From: Sternotherus odoratus
Lineage: Eukaryota; Chordata; Testudines; Kinosternidae
Length of the DNA: 64,000 nucleotides
NCBI GenBank assembly: GCA_032164245.1
Contig: JAVMKO010000003.1
Span: 12,658,651-12,722,650 of the forward strand
Reading direction: 5' to 3'
Part shown: positions 34,157 to 44,821 of the stretch, piece after piece
How positions within the stretch are numbered: position 1 is the stretch's first letter
Layout of the letters: every line of letters starts with the position of its first letter
Program-made: the position numbers and the translations under genes
The notes under the pieces: model-generated
What the model saw: the letters and a program-made list of their open reading frames with translations, nothing else
Told to the model about the DNA's origin: nothing
The model's database searches: none

Positions 34157-34636
34157 CAGATGTGGGCAAACAATGGCTGATGGGCCACATCTGGCCCACA
34201 AGACCGTCCTGCCTGGTCCCTGAGCTCCCAGCCGGGGAACCTAGTCCCCAGCCCTTCCCCTGCTGTCCCTTCTGCCCCGCAGCTACGCTCCTGTGGGGCA
34301 ACGTGGCAGCGTGTCTGGCTCTGGATGGGTCGTGCAGTTGCCAGACATGCTGCTCTAAATGGCATGGGGGGGAGGGTTGAATAAGGGGCAGGGAGCAGGG
34401 GCAATTGGATGGGGCGGAGGTTCTGGGGTGGGGGTGGTCAGGGAACAGGAGTGCTTGGATAAGCGTGGGAGTCCCCAGGGGGTCTATCAGGAGGCGGAGG
34501 AGTGGATAGGGATCATGACAGTCAGGGAGTAGGGGGTGGGGTCAGAGGACAAGGAGTGGGGGTTGGATGGGTTGGGAATTCTGAGAGGGGCAGTCAGGGT
34601 GTGGGAAGTGTGATGGGGGCAGGGGCCAGGCTGTTT
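34157..34636. mobile_element. hAT element, left-end fragment
   Basis: GATGTGGGCAAACAATGGC and GGGCCACATCTGGCCC match a hAT family whose consensus starts with a GTGGGCAAAC motif. The right end is missing because a CR1 begins at about 34637. Confidence 0.6.
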
Positions 34637-35732
34637 TTAAAGTTTGGTGGATAAATGTAAAGTAATGCACATTGGAAAAAATAACCCCAACTATACATAC
34701 AATATGATTGGGGCTAATTTAGCCATAACTAATGGGGGGAAAAATCTTGGAGTCATCATGGATAGTTCTCTAAAGACATCCACGCTGTGTGCAGCAGCAG
34801 TCAAAAAAGCAAACAGGATGTTAGGAATCATTAAAAAAGGGATAGAACATATCTTATCGCCCTTATATAAATCCATGGTGCGCCCACATCTTGAATACTG
34901 CCTACAGATGTGGTCTCCTCATCTCAAAAAGGATATACTGGCATTAGAAAAGGTTCAGACAAGGGCAATTAAAATGATTAGGGGTTTGGAACAGGTCCCA
35001 TATGAGGAGAGATTAAAGAGGCTAGGACTTTTCAGTTTGGAAAAGAGGAGACTAAGGGGGAATATGATAGAGGTATATAAAATAATGAGTGGTGTGGAGA
35101 AAGTGAATAAGGAAAAGTTATTAACTTGTTCCCATAATATAAAAACTAGGGGTCATCAAATGAAATTAAGGGCAGTGGGTTTAAAACAAATAAAAGGAAG
35201 TTCTTCTTCACACAGCGCACAGTCAACCTGTGGAACTCCTTGCCTGAGGAGGTTGTGAAGGCTAGAAATATAACAGGGTTTAAATGAGAACTGGATGAAC
35301 TCATGGAGGTTAAATCCATTAATTGATATTAGCGAGGATGGGTATGGAATGGTGTCCCTAACCTCTGTTTGTTGGGGATGTGTGTGTGATGGATGGCAGG
35401 AGAGAGATCACTTGATCTGTTAGGAATCAGAGAGGTAGCCGTGTTAGTCTGGAATAGCAGAGGTAACAAAGTCCTGTGGCACCTTAAAGACTAACTATAA
35501 AGTTTTGAAGCATAAGCTTTCGTGGGCTAATACCCACTTCGTTGGACACTTCCACTGCTTGCATCCGACGAAGTGGGTATTAGCCCACGAAAGCTTATGC
35601 TTCAAAAGTTTATAGTTAGTCTTTAAGGTGCCACAGGACTTTGTTACCTCTTGATCTGTTAGGTTCACTCACTCTGGGGCAGCTGGCATTGGCCACTGTC
35701 GGTAGACAGGATACTGGGCTGGATGAACCTTT
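34637..35732 (+). mobile_element. CR1 LINE, 5'-truncated, sense
   Basis: The frame at 34644-35258 (204 aa) is the C-terminal part of CR1 ORF2, including VMHIGKNNPNYTYNMIGANL, MVRPHLEYCLQMWSPHLKKD and the YEERLKRLGLFSLEKRRLRG segment. Nucleotide sequence is close to the copy at 58110-58990. The 3' untranslated part continues to GGGCTGGATGAACCTTTG at about 35732 and lacks the tail seen at 59000. It is interrupted by the foldback element at 35425-35649. Confidence 0.92.
35425..35649. mobile_element. Foldback retroelement fragment with 87-bp arms
   Basis: Left arm 35460-35546 and right arm 35564-35650 are near-perfect inverted repeats around a 17-bp loop. The whole is flanked by an exact 14-bp direct repeat CTTGATCTGTTAGG (35411-35424, 35650-35663). 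Such a duplication length suggests retrotransposition rather than a cut-and-paste MITE. The right arm carries a hammerhead-like core: CCGACGA (35565-35571; consensus CTGANGA), stem GTGGG/CCCAC (35573-35577 with 35584-35588) and GAAA (35589-35592). The sequence belongs to the family at 14860-15180. Confidence 0.85.
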
Positions 35733-35959
35733 GTGTAGGAGCTGAATTTTATAATTGTACTAATTGTTATAAGAATTGATGTAAACTTTCATTTCATTCT
35801 ATAACAGAAAGGAATGACCGTCTGAAACTGTGTGATGTTCCCAGTATGCATTACAATTAGGACCTATTCTGAAGTTTAGTTAGTAAAACACAGGATTTTG
35901 TATTGTATCTATGATAAATAGATTAGAGAAATGTTAAGGGCCTAAAGCCCCAATGTACA

Positions 35960-36200
35960 GTATCAGAGAGGTAGCTGTGTTAGTCTGGAATAGCAGAGGT
36001 AACAAAGTAGACTCTCTATTATACAGGATGATAGGGAAAAAATTAATTCTGGTTAATAAAATCCTGGATAATCACCATCCATAGGAAATGTGGAGAGGGG
36101 GAGTTGGTTCACCTGCCACCCTGCACTGGGTGTTGGTTCACTGGCTGTCCTGTGCCCTGGTGGGGTTGTTTTTTGTGTGTGCTTTGGGCTCGCTCGTAAT
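35960..36200. mobile_element. Two adjacent repeat fragments
   Basis: At 35960-36007 is the outer sequence of the 35425 foldback family (AGAGAGGTAGCTGTGTTAGT). From 36008 a reverse-oriented fragment of the 25153 Tigger-like element follows (AGTAGACTCTCTATTATACA, then ATCCTGGATAATCACCATCC). Confidence 0.7.
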
Positions 36201-36479
36201 GCTGCACCTGCAGTACTGGTTGTAATGCCAACACTAGCCCTTTAAAAGCTACAGAGTCTCTGTTCCCTGGGCAGTGGAGATAAAATAGTTTACCAGATGG
36301 GTTTCTGCCAAAGTAGTGCAATGGGATTATAATGGGAGGGCTAACGCTATACCAGTGTCAATCTCTACCTCCTCACTGACATAACACCATCAGTAGGGAT
36401 TTGCATCACTATGACTGAGGAATAACAATCCTGAGTAAGCTGAGGGAGAGTTGGTGGAACGCAGACATAGGTGTGGACA

Positions 36480-36718
36480 CACAGGGCTTCTCTTCACTAA
36501 AGCCGGGAGGGATCGATCGCCAGCGGTGCCCCCGTCGACTCCGGAACTCCAGCTCACCAAAAGGCACAAGTTGGAGTCGATGGGGGAGCGCGCCGCCGAC
36601 TGCTGCTGCCAAGAGGACGGCAGGTAAGTCGGCTGCAGATATGCCGATTTCAGCTATGTTAACGTAGCTGAATTTGCGTATCTACAGCCAATCTCCCCCA
36701 CAGTGAAGACCAGCCCCC
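36480..36718. mobile_element. MITE of the GAAGACCAGCCC family, copy 2
   Basis: GGGCTTCTCTTCACTAAAG at the left and AGTGAAGACCAGCCC at the right are inverted. Internal blocks match 33310-33575. No clean target duplication. Confidence 0.72.
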
Positions 36719-38025
36719 ACACATGCCTCCATCCAAATCTGGGTCTATTACCTTGTGTCTGAGCTGTGTATAGAGCAGACCTATCTGTCTTGTTAGGGTT
36801 CACTGTCTCAAACTGGTGCTGTCACTGATCCTTTCCACCTCTTCTCCTCCTATCACTGTTCAAGGCCTGACTCTTCCCCTCACTGTCCTTTGGAATCCTG
36901 TCTGGCTCTTGCTCTCCAAGTGTGTATGTGTAGGGAGTGGTGCTTACCATGTGATGTCTATCTTCAGGGTGAGGTGACTGGAGGGCAGCCAGTTTCTTGA
37001 GTGCTTTACCTTCGGACTCTTGGCTTATTTGGGTCCACGAGATGACTAATTATGAAGCATGAGGAGCTTCAACACCCAGAATGCCTCTGAAACCTGGAGT
37101 TATGATGTCAGGCTCTCAGAGGTCTCAAGCTGGCTACCTGACCGTAAACAACACCCCAAATTAACGGCTTCTTTTGAAAAGGTTGGCCTTTCCCCCTCTG
37201 TGCTTCAGTTTCTTCACCTGTAAAAAAAAAATTGGGATAATGATATCCTTTTCTGTAAAACAGTTCAACTTCTACAGCTGAAAAGCATGACATTAGTGGT
37301 AAGTCTTTACTGCTCTGTAAGGTATATGACCCCCTCAAGGCATGTTTTCCTAGTTGTTTTTCTGATTATGTTGTCTTAAACATGCCCCCTTTCCTCTTCT
37401 CTGCTTATTTAACCATCAAGAAAGAACAGCCAGAGTGGAAATCTACTCTCCATCTCGGCCTCAGGCTAAGAAGGGCAACTGTCCTAATTTCAGAACATCA
37501 GTTGCCGGCTTCTCTCTCCCTTTTACTCTTCTTCCAATTTTTATATCTTTCTACCTATATGCTGGAGCCTTTTCCTCTTCAGGTCAGAAGAGCCAGGGGC
37601 TAATGAAATTTTAAAACAAGGGAAGAAAGGAGAAAGCCTGTATTAAATAGAAAAATTAGTCTGCGGGGTAGAGTCAACTTATTGAGTTTGTATTTTATGA
37701 AAATATCTCGGTAACATCTGAAGTCTCTTCATTTTTAGCCTCTAGCTGAGAGGTAACAGAATTAGTCCAGGGTTAGAGAGCATATAAAAATGTTTCCTGT
37801 GGTCATTATCCTTCTCATGTGTGGGGTCAGATTTATCTTGCAAGAGCACATCCTAACCTGCTGTTACATGTGAATCTAGACTGGCTAGCCGCTAAAGCAA
37901 AGTGATTCTGCAGGACAGACCATTCAGGCTCCTGAAAAAATCTACCACATTCTGATAACTCTGAGATTTCATGCCTTTACATTTCTGTCACAGATACTTA
38001 ATTTAAAACGTTTTCTTTAGTGGTT
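36719..38025. other. Intergenic with a MIR-like fragment
   Basis: GTGCTTCAGTTTCTTCACCT with a following A-run and GGGATAATGATATCC (about 37200-37250) resembles MIR. Otherwise no gene or bounded repeat. Confidence 0.45.
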
Positions 38026-38029
38026 CTGA

Positions 38030-38100
38030 GGGCCAGATCCTCGCTGCTCTAAATAGTCATTGCTCCATTAGTATACACAAGCAGAGGATCAAGCCCTGAA
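38030..38100. repeat. Palindromic old repeat, copy 2 (degenerate)
   Basis: GGCCAGATCCTCGCTGCTC at the left pairs imperfectly with AGCAGAGGATCAAGCCCTG at the right around ATTGCTCCATTAG. Same family as 39490-39573. Confidence 0.6.
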
Positions 38101-38867
38101 TTTTAAAGCTCTGTACAATTCTGCCAATCAGTGGAGGGGGAAAACATCAGTGAAACAAACAGCAAGAGATGTGTCTATTAATAACAACAACAATAAAAAG
38201 GCTTTCACTATTTAATATGTCTTCCCGTCTGTAGGGTAAGCATTACTTGTTGAGGAGAAAAACCTTTAATCCTTAAACTTTAAAAGCATTCATAATTTTT
38301 GTGCCACAGCCAATGCACAGGATTATTATCATGGTCTCTGATTTGCACATGAGGGACTTTATCATTCCCAGTATGTGATTTTTTGTTGTTGTTCTATCTG
38401 CTCCTACAAATCTTTGAGTCACACGTCTCCTCATTCATTCATAAGTAGCCTAGCAGGATTCTTTTTTCCTCTGAAGATGTCATAGCAAGCTGATTGGAGA
38501 AGGACCAAGGGGGTTGGATGCTCTAGAAAATGACAGTTTCATCTGATAAGATCTATTTGCTACAGCAGCACGACATCAGAGAGAGAGAGAACAAATACTG
38601 CAACAAGCAGAGCTATTAGCCTAAGAAGTCAAAAAGGGGAGGAGAGAGTGATCATTTTTATAAATACCCTACTCCTGAATTCTAAAACTTGGAACACTTA
38701 AGCAACACAGAACATGCTGTGGATTTATGCTTGCTGAAAGATTGCTTTGATCCAGACATCGACTTAAAGGGGAACATTGGATCTTTGGAGGGAATGCACT
38801 ATACAGAGCTCAAGAACGAGGTATTGTCTTCTGTTATAACTCTTATTATCAAGAAAATTGAATAATA

Positions 38868-38895
38868 AAAGTGTGTGTGTGTGTATGTGTGTGTG
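38868..38895. repeat. TG microsatellite
   Basis: Imperfect GTGTGTGTGT run interrupted by GTATG. Confidence 0.9.
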
Positions 38896-39489
38896 CATTC
38901 AATGTGTGGAATGTGTGCACATACACTGTCAGATATTTACTCTGTTTGTAAGTAGGTCTACTCTTCATCCACCTTTCAATTATGCACGTATATCCTTCTT
39001 TTAGGGCCAGATCTGGATTACCTTTGCTCATGTGGAGTAATTCTTTACTAAACAAGAAGTCCCATCAATTTCCATGGGAAGTCCCACAAAATAAGATGCT
39101 ATCCAACATGTGAGGGTGCCCGAATCTGGTCCTTAGAAAGGTATCTAATAAATTCAACGCTGTGGTTCTAAATGAAAGTTCTCATGTATAGCGATTATGT
39201 TGGTTTCTCTTTCCCCCTTTAGCTGGTGTCACGACTCCTATGTCTGTGTGAGATGAGTGAGCAATCCCGTCACTGGGCAACATTAGAAATGTAAAATAGT
39301 GATTGTCGGTTTTCAAAGTAAGAAATAGTGAATGTGTCACAACAACAGCAAATCTGGAGATCGCTGGAGGTCACTTCATGGGCTTGCTGAAGGATTTTGT
39401 TCTGAGGCTCTAGAAGATATAGAAATCCCTTCCTCTAGGCTCTCTATTAGGTTTGACATAGTGTATCTTATACGTACATTGCTACACCT

Positions 39490-39573
39490 GGGGCAGAACC
39501 TCAGCTGGTGTAAAATGTCATTGCTCCATTGACTTCAGTGGAATGATAGCTTACACCAGCCGAGAATCTGGTC
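39490..39573. repeat. Palindromic old repeat, copy 3
   Basis: CAGAACCTCAGCTGGTGTAA at the left pairs with TTACACCAGCCGAGAATCTG at the right. The loop region carries CTCCATTGACTTCAGTGGAA. The best preserved of the three copies. Confidence 0.7.
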
Positions 39574-39819
39574 CTTCATATATAGGAAGTGTAGAAACCG
39601 TGACTAGTTAATCTTTATTGTAATTTTTAAACCCCCATATTTAACCAAGAATTAACACCAAAGTTATTGTTCGGACAATAATACTAATGTTTATGGACAG
39701 CTTGAATGTAATGAGCCTGTGGTTTTGTTTTTCTGGAGTACACATTTTCATGTACACATACTGTGCAAATTTGGAGGGTTGAAACAGTTGCTGTTTCACT
39801 GGCCGTCAGGCAGCTAGTA

Positions 39820-39939
39820 GGGTGACCAGATAAACCCATTTTATAGGGAGAGTCCCGATTTTGGGGGCTTTTTCTTATATAGGTGCCTATAACCCCCCAC
39901 CCCCTGTCCCGATTTTTTACACTTGCTGTCTGGTCACCC
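39820..39939. mobile_element. GGGTGACC-family MITE, 120 bp
   Basis: GGGTGACCAGA and TCTGGTCACCC are perfect inverted ends with TA on both sides (39818-39819, 39940-39941). The core TTTTTCTTATATAGGTGCCT is shared with copies at 18715 and 56807. Likely a mariner-type element. Confidence 0.9.
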
Positions 39940-39989
39940 TACAGGCAGACGAGAGACAATTTTAATATATACTATATCCTGTATTGGGG

Positions 39990-40190
39990 GGAAGGAGTTC
40001 TCTAGCGGGGAGAGCAGAGGAATGGCCATCAGTATTCTTGGGTTATCGTCCCAGCCATTGACTCACTGTAGAGCAAGTCGCTCAATTGCTCAGTAATTAA
40101 CTTTACACATTGTAAAATAGTCATGTGAATACTTAACTCATAGGGCTTTTGAAAGACTTCATTGTTCTACGTGAGAAGTCAATACATGTT
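39990..40190 (+). mobile_element. MIR-type SINE, diverged
   Basis: Order of weakly conserved MIR pieces: TTCTTGGGTTATCGTCCCAG, CACTGTAGAGCAAGTCGCTC and TAACTCATAGGGCTTTTGAA. Confidence 0.55.
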
Positions 40191-41029
40191 ACCTTATAGG
40201 CTTGTGAGCACTTCCCTCACTTTGTCAACTGTAACTCTCTATTGATAATTATATACAATCCAGTTATGTAGGCCAGCCACTCGGCATATTGTTATATTTG
40301 CCCATCGAAGGTGGAATAGGCCCATTAGTAGGAGACCTCTATTTGAAAGAGTTCTAGGATGTTTGGCATAACGATACTAAATAATAAAAGGCCTGTTAAG
40401 TTTAATAATTACAGACAATATTTTTTTTGGTGGACTTCAATTTCTTTTCAGTTTTATTTATTTTTGTTTTGTTTCTGTGCACAGAAATTTTCGTATTTGT
40501 ATTTTTCTCCTGCATTATCCTATAGGAAAGTACAATACCAAATATCATTGCAATAACTCAGTGTTATCCCGTGAAAATTGAACACATTGTTTCTTTGCTG
40601 TTATTCTGTCGTTGGTCTGATTCCTGGGGTTTCTGAAATCAGAGCTATAATTTTGTAAGTGTTTCTGTGCCCGAATGCTCACCTTCCTTTCTGGACAGCT
40701 TTCACTATTAGTTGATTAGTACTACTGTTATTGAGACACCAGTCATTACTTGATTGTTATTGCTTTGACTTTTCCTAATTTTTGATCACTGTAATTGATT
40801 TAGAGCTTAGTTCTGCAAACACTTGGTGTAGTGGTTACTACTGGGAATAGCCCTATTAAAGTACTGGGAACTATCCACAGTCATAAATATTTGCAGCTTT
40901 TATTACTTTGGAAAGCAGACTGTGACTTTGTTGTGAAGGATGCTATTAAAATCATGTTGCTGTCATTGAAGCTCATATAAAGTCTGTCATTTCTTCAAAA
41001 GAAAATAATAATGCACCAGCCTTGTTGTC
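40191..41029. other. Intergenic, nothing recognised
   Basis: AT-rich, no gene or bounded repeat. Confidence 0.45.
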
Positions 41030-41460
41030 CCAAATGGAGTTTCCCACACACTTTAATTCAAACACACTGGGTCAGATAAAACAGTAAACCAAGTGTATTA
41101 ACTACAGAAAGAGAGATTTTACGTGATTATACATAATGAGGCATAAAAGCCAGAACTGGTTATAAAGTGAATACAAAGATAACAATGCAAGCTAATGTCT
41201 AAACATGGCAAGCTACATAAACATCAAAGCAAAAGGTTTGTCTCACCTTAAACCACCATAAACTGTAGTACATTTCACAGGCTGGCTTTCCTTTCAGCCT
41301 GGGACCCTTCCCTCTCAGGTCAGATTCATTCAGGTATTCCTTGATGTCTTCAGTACAGAGGTGGGAGGAGGAGAGGTCAAATGGAGGCCACTGTCTCTCA
41401 TTTTATACTGCCCTCCCTTTTTTGAAGATGACCCTCAGCGGGGATGAAAGTGAAAATCTG
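41030..41460. repeat. Unclassified dispersed repeat, copy 2
   Basis: GTGTATTAACTACAG, AGGCATAAAAGCCAG and AACTGGTTATAAAG follow the order seen at 7200-7280. The miniature LTR element begins 55 bp after it. Confidence 0.4.
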
Positions 41461-41708
41461 TCTGTTGCAGATGTAAGATTTGCACTGTCCCCACTGCTGG
41501 ACAGTGCGTGCTTATGTAACCCACACACGTCCTGTGGGTCTGTCCCATCTAGTGGCACTGAGATAACAGAGAGAGACAAAAGGAGTTTGCTCTACAGCCT
41601 TAGCTAACAGTGGCTTTTAAATAATGCAGTAGAGACGCATGCACTAAGCTCCAAAGGTCCCCAGTTCGATTCTGCCCATTGATGACCAGAGTCTGTCAGT
41701 TGTACAAG

Positions 41709-41726
41709 TGGGGGCTTGTCCGGGAT
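41709..41726 (+). promoter_or_regulatory. Primer-binding site, proline-tRNA type
   Basis: TGGGGGCTTGTCCGGGAT lies 2 bp after LTR1. It differs by one base from the site complementary to the 3' end of tRNA-Pro used by many gammaretroviruses. Confidence 0.82.
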
Positions 41727-41763
41727 TTCAACTGGGAAGTCTCTGAAGCTCATCTTTACAGCT

Positions 41764-41771
41764 AGGGGAAG
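41764..41771 (+). promoter_or_regulatory. Polypurine tract
   Basis: AGGGGAAG lies 2 bp before LTR2, the position of the plus-strand primer of LTR retroelements. AGCTAGGGGAGCA before 19308 is its counterpart. Confidence 0.75.
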
Positions 41772-42091
41772 TATGTAATCCGCACACCTCCTGGGTGTGG
41801 TGTTCTGTCCCAACTAGTGGCATCAAGACCACTTAGAGAGAGAGAAATAAAATCTGTTCTACAGCCCTGGCTAGCAGCTAGTTGACTTTTAGCTTATGCG
41901 GTAGAGGCTCATGTACTAAGCGCCAGAGGTCCCTGGTTTGGTCCTGCCTGCTGATGACCGGGGCTGTCAGTGTTACACTTAGGCAGTTGATGACTTGTTA
42001 ACTGGCTGGCACCAGTATGCTTTTGTCTCTGAAGAACTGGTTTGTGGGTATTACCCAGAATGACAGCATGTTTCAGTAACATTCATACAGT

Positions 42092-42249
42092 AAAAAGAAT
42101 GAGGAGTACTTGTGGCACCTTAGAGACTAATACATTTATTTGAACATATGCTTTCATCGGCTACAGCCCACTTCATCAGATGCAAAGAATGGAACATACA
42201 GTATGAAGATATATATACATACTGTATGTTCCATTCTATGCATCTGATG
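42092..42249 (-). mobile_element. Foldback fragment of the Penelope-terminal-like family
   Basis: GAGTACTTGTGGCACCTTAG, ATGCTTTCATCGGCTACAG and CCCACTTCATCAGATGC are the minus-strand version of the 14860-15180 family. Arms CATCAGATGC...CATACAGTATG (42174-42205) and 42218-42249 are inverted copies around an AT-rich loop. On the minus strand CTGATGA (42179-42173) and GAAA (42155-42152) flank a GGC/GCC stem, a hammerhead-like arrangement. Confidence 0.75.
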
Positions 42250-42259
42250 TACTCACATG

Positions 42260-43655
42260 ATGCTATTGTTATTAATATTACATTAGTGCCTTGGGACACT
42301 AAGCAATATTGTGACCCATTTCTGCTAACCACTGCACAAACACAGAATAAGAGCCTACATCTCTGCCCTGAAATGCATGCAATTTAAATAGAAAAGCCAG
42401 GCCCAGATTTGGGAGGAAATGGCTATAACACACAAGGAGAGGGAGCAATGCGATAGTCATCAAATGGCTTGTTAGTGCAGTTTTTATTTTAGATTTTGCT
42501 TCTAGGTCCAGGGGCCCCGGGGGAGGGGAGAAGGGGAACATTAGGTGTCTCAGCTTCCGACTCCGACTCCTCTGCCATTCTGTGTATAGTCTGGGTAGCT
42601 ATACTCACATGGGGTCAGGAGGCCTCGCACTGACTTTCTGCCAAGGGATGAATTTAATGCATGACTAGTCCCGCTGACATCAATGGGGCTACTCACATGA
42701 ATAAAACTGTTCATGTGCTTAAGCGATTGCATCATACACAGTGGTTGGGACTCAAACATTTTTTTACAAAGTTTTCAACAACATTGTACGAAACTGGAAC
42801 GAAGGATGCATGAAATTCTGTGACCATTATTTTAATTGTGTTAATATCCACTGATAATATTACATTCAAATCTTGTCTTTGCACACCAGTTATTGTAGTA
42901 AATTGTAATGTAGTCAATGTTTCCCCCCCCTCCAAGTTCACCATTTGTAGGCATTTGAGGACAGGGGTTGGCAGATGAAAATATACAATTTTATAATAGG
43001 ATCATAGTTCTTTGATGAAATAGACTTGTTGCCCCAGACTCTTCATGCCTTTGCTATGCATTGCAATATTGTCCTTAGTTTCTTTCAAACAAAATTTGGA
43101 ATATCAGTTTTGAGAGACAGATATTAATAGAAATTGAAAAATTCTTACCCTGGCTTTGTATTAATACCATAAAACCATCTTCAGTCTTTATTGGTTTTCT
43201 TCCAGCATTAAATGGGAAATATGTGTTTATCAGGATTGCAACTCCTATTGATTTTGAATGACAAAAGGAACAGTAAACTCACTAAGATGTCCTGCTTTGG
43301 TTTTCTAATGTTCTTGAATCAATTCTATATTAGGGTTCCTTTTTGGATGTAAGAAAAGGCACGCTGTCTTATTTTCAGATAATTTAGGCCTTTTGTGGGG
43401 AAATGAATGCAGCCTCTTATTACCAGTCAACAAGATAAACTTTTAAAGAAATTGCCCATTTTCAAAAGGCTACTTTTTTTGTATAACAAGATCAAGTTAG
43501 ATTTTCTCTTTCCCGGGTTATACCAAAACCATGGTATTCCTGAAATTTTCTTAAATCTCTACGGGCTGTATATCCACCTTGCAGTCCAGCCCAAGTAAGG
43601 TACAGCATGTAGCCCTGCAGTCCAAAGAGCAGGGCAAAGCTGACAGATAGAGTCC
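42260..43655. other. Intergenic, nothing recognised
   Basis: About 1.4 kb without a supportable gene. GACATCAATGGGGCT near 42677 is a partial copy of the recurring short palindrome. Confidence 0.45.
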
Positions 43656-43659
43656 CTTA

Positions 43660-43850
43660 TCCTGTAAGTATGGCCCATATTCTTTGTTCCTAGATGTATC
43701 CATGTACAGTTAGCCATATTACAATTCATATTGTTTGCTTGCACCCAGTTTACCAAAGCCATACAGCTCTCTTTGAATCAGTGACCTGTCATCTTCAATT
43801 ATTTGCTACTCCCTGAATTTTTGTGTGATCCCCTTTATTATGTGTTTGTT
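43660..43850 (-). mobile_element. Old CR1/L3-type LINE fragment, antisense
   Basis: TTTGCTTGCACCCAGTTTAC, AATCAGTGACCTGTCATCTT and CCTGAATTTTTGTGTGATCC are an antisense CR1/L3 RT-region segment. Confidence 0.6.
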
Positions 43851-44813
43851 TTCAAAGAAAATACATCAAATTATTTTTAAATGGTCTGTATTTCTGCAGC
43901 ATATTTTCCTAAAGTGTATCAACTCTGGCATACATATAGGGTGTAATGCTAGCTGCTTGGGGATCTCTGGCACACTATTTGCTTTCTTGCCACGCATTAG
44001 TCACCCCAAGGTTTCCTCTGTCAGCTTGTGTTGGGAATCTAAACTTTTAATTACTGCATCATGGAGCATGAGAGCAATAAACATCTTCAGTCAGAATAAG
44101 AGTCTTACTGCCAGATGACTAATTCACCATGCAATGTTGTACTTTGTTCACTTCGGGAAATGCACAGCACAACTCCCGGGGATAACTTATGTGTAATTAC
44201 TGTATAAATAGGGGGTTTATCAGTATATAATGGAATAGTTTCTGCCTTTCTTTGAATGGCTCTGTCTTGTGTGCATGGAGCAGCTAGAGGATGGAACACC
44301 AGTTGTCCAGATGCTAGAGGACTTCCACGGTAGTTTTATTTGTCTGGTACATTTTTCCCATCACATGTGACTGTCGTAGAAGAGACCACAGAGTGAGTGA
44401 ATAGGTGAGATAACATATTTCAGTGTGGGAGTTATGTACAGCTGAAAGCTGCTCCTACTAGCTGAACTGCAGGAGCCTTAGCAGCATATTATTGAGCTGA
44501 TTGTTGTGCAGGGAGAGACTATAAATACAGAGTGATATTGAGAGCCAGCAGGGAAAGTTATTTTTCCAGACAAATACCCTTATTTTCCTCCTCTGGAGAA
44601 AAACAAAATGTTAGTTGTTAAAGATCTGTAGAGAACCGTTTATTTCTCGATCATCTTCTGTGCACACTGAGTACAATAAGTACTTCCCAAGGAATTGACT
44701 GTGAATTGAAAAAAAAAGTATAGGTCCTGTCTACATTAGGTAAATGTGCTACTCTGTAATGAACACTTAACTTGCTTCACTGGTATAAAACATGGACTGA
44801 ATAGAGACACTGG
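43851..44813. other. Intergenic, nothing recognised
   Basis: No gene. GTCCTGTCTACATTAGG near 44726 may be the end of a degraded MITE. Confidence 0.4.
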
Positions 44814-44821
44814 ATATAGAG

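Larger units (their letters stand above)
41515..41977 (+). mobile_element. Miniature LTR retroelement (TRIM-like), 463 bp
   Basis: A compact LTR element with no coding capacity. LTR1 (41515-41706, 192 bp) starts TGTAAC and ends TTGTACA. LTR2 (41774-41977, 204 bp) starts TGTAATCC and ends TGTTACA. The two LTRs align along their length, roughly three quarters identical by eye. The exact 4-bp duplication CTTA flanks the whole (41511-41514, 41978-41981). Between the LTRs are only 67 bp, comprising a primer-binding site and a polypurine tract. Each LTR carries tRNA-like box A and box B sequences (LTR2: TAGCTTATGCGG at 41890-41901 and GGTTTGGTCC at 41935-41944). It would need enzymes from another element. 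An alternative is a provirus that lost its interior by deletion. Confidence 0.82.
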
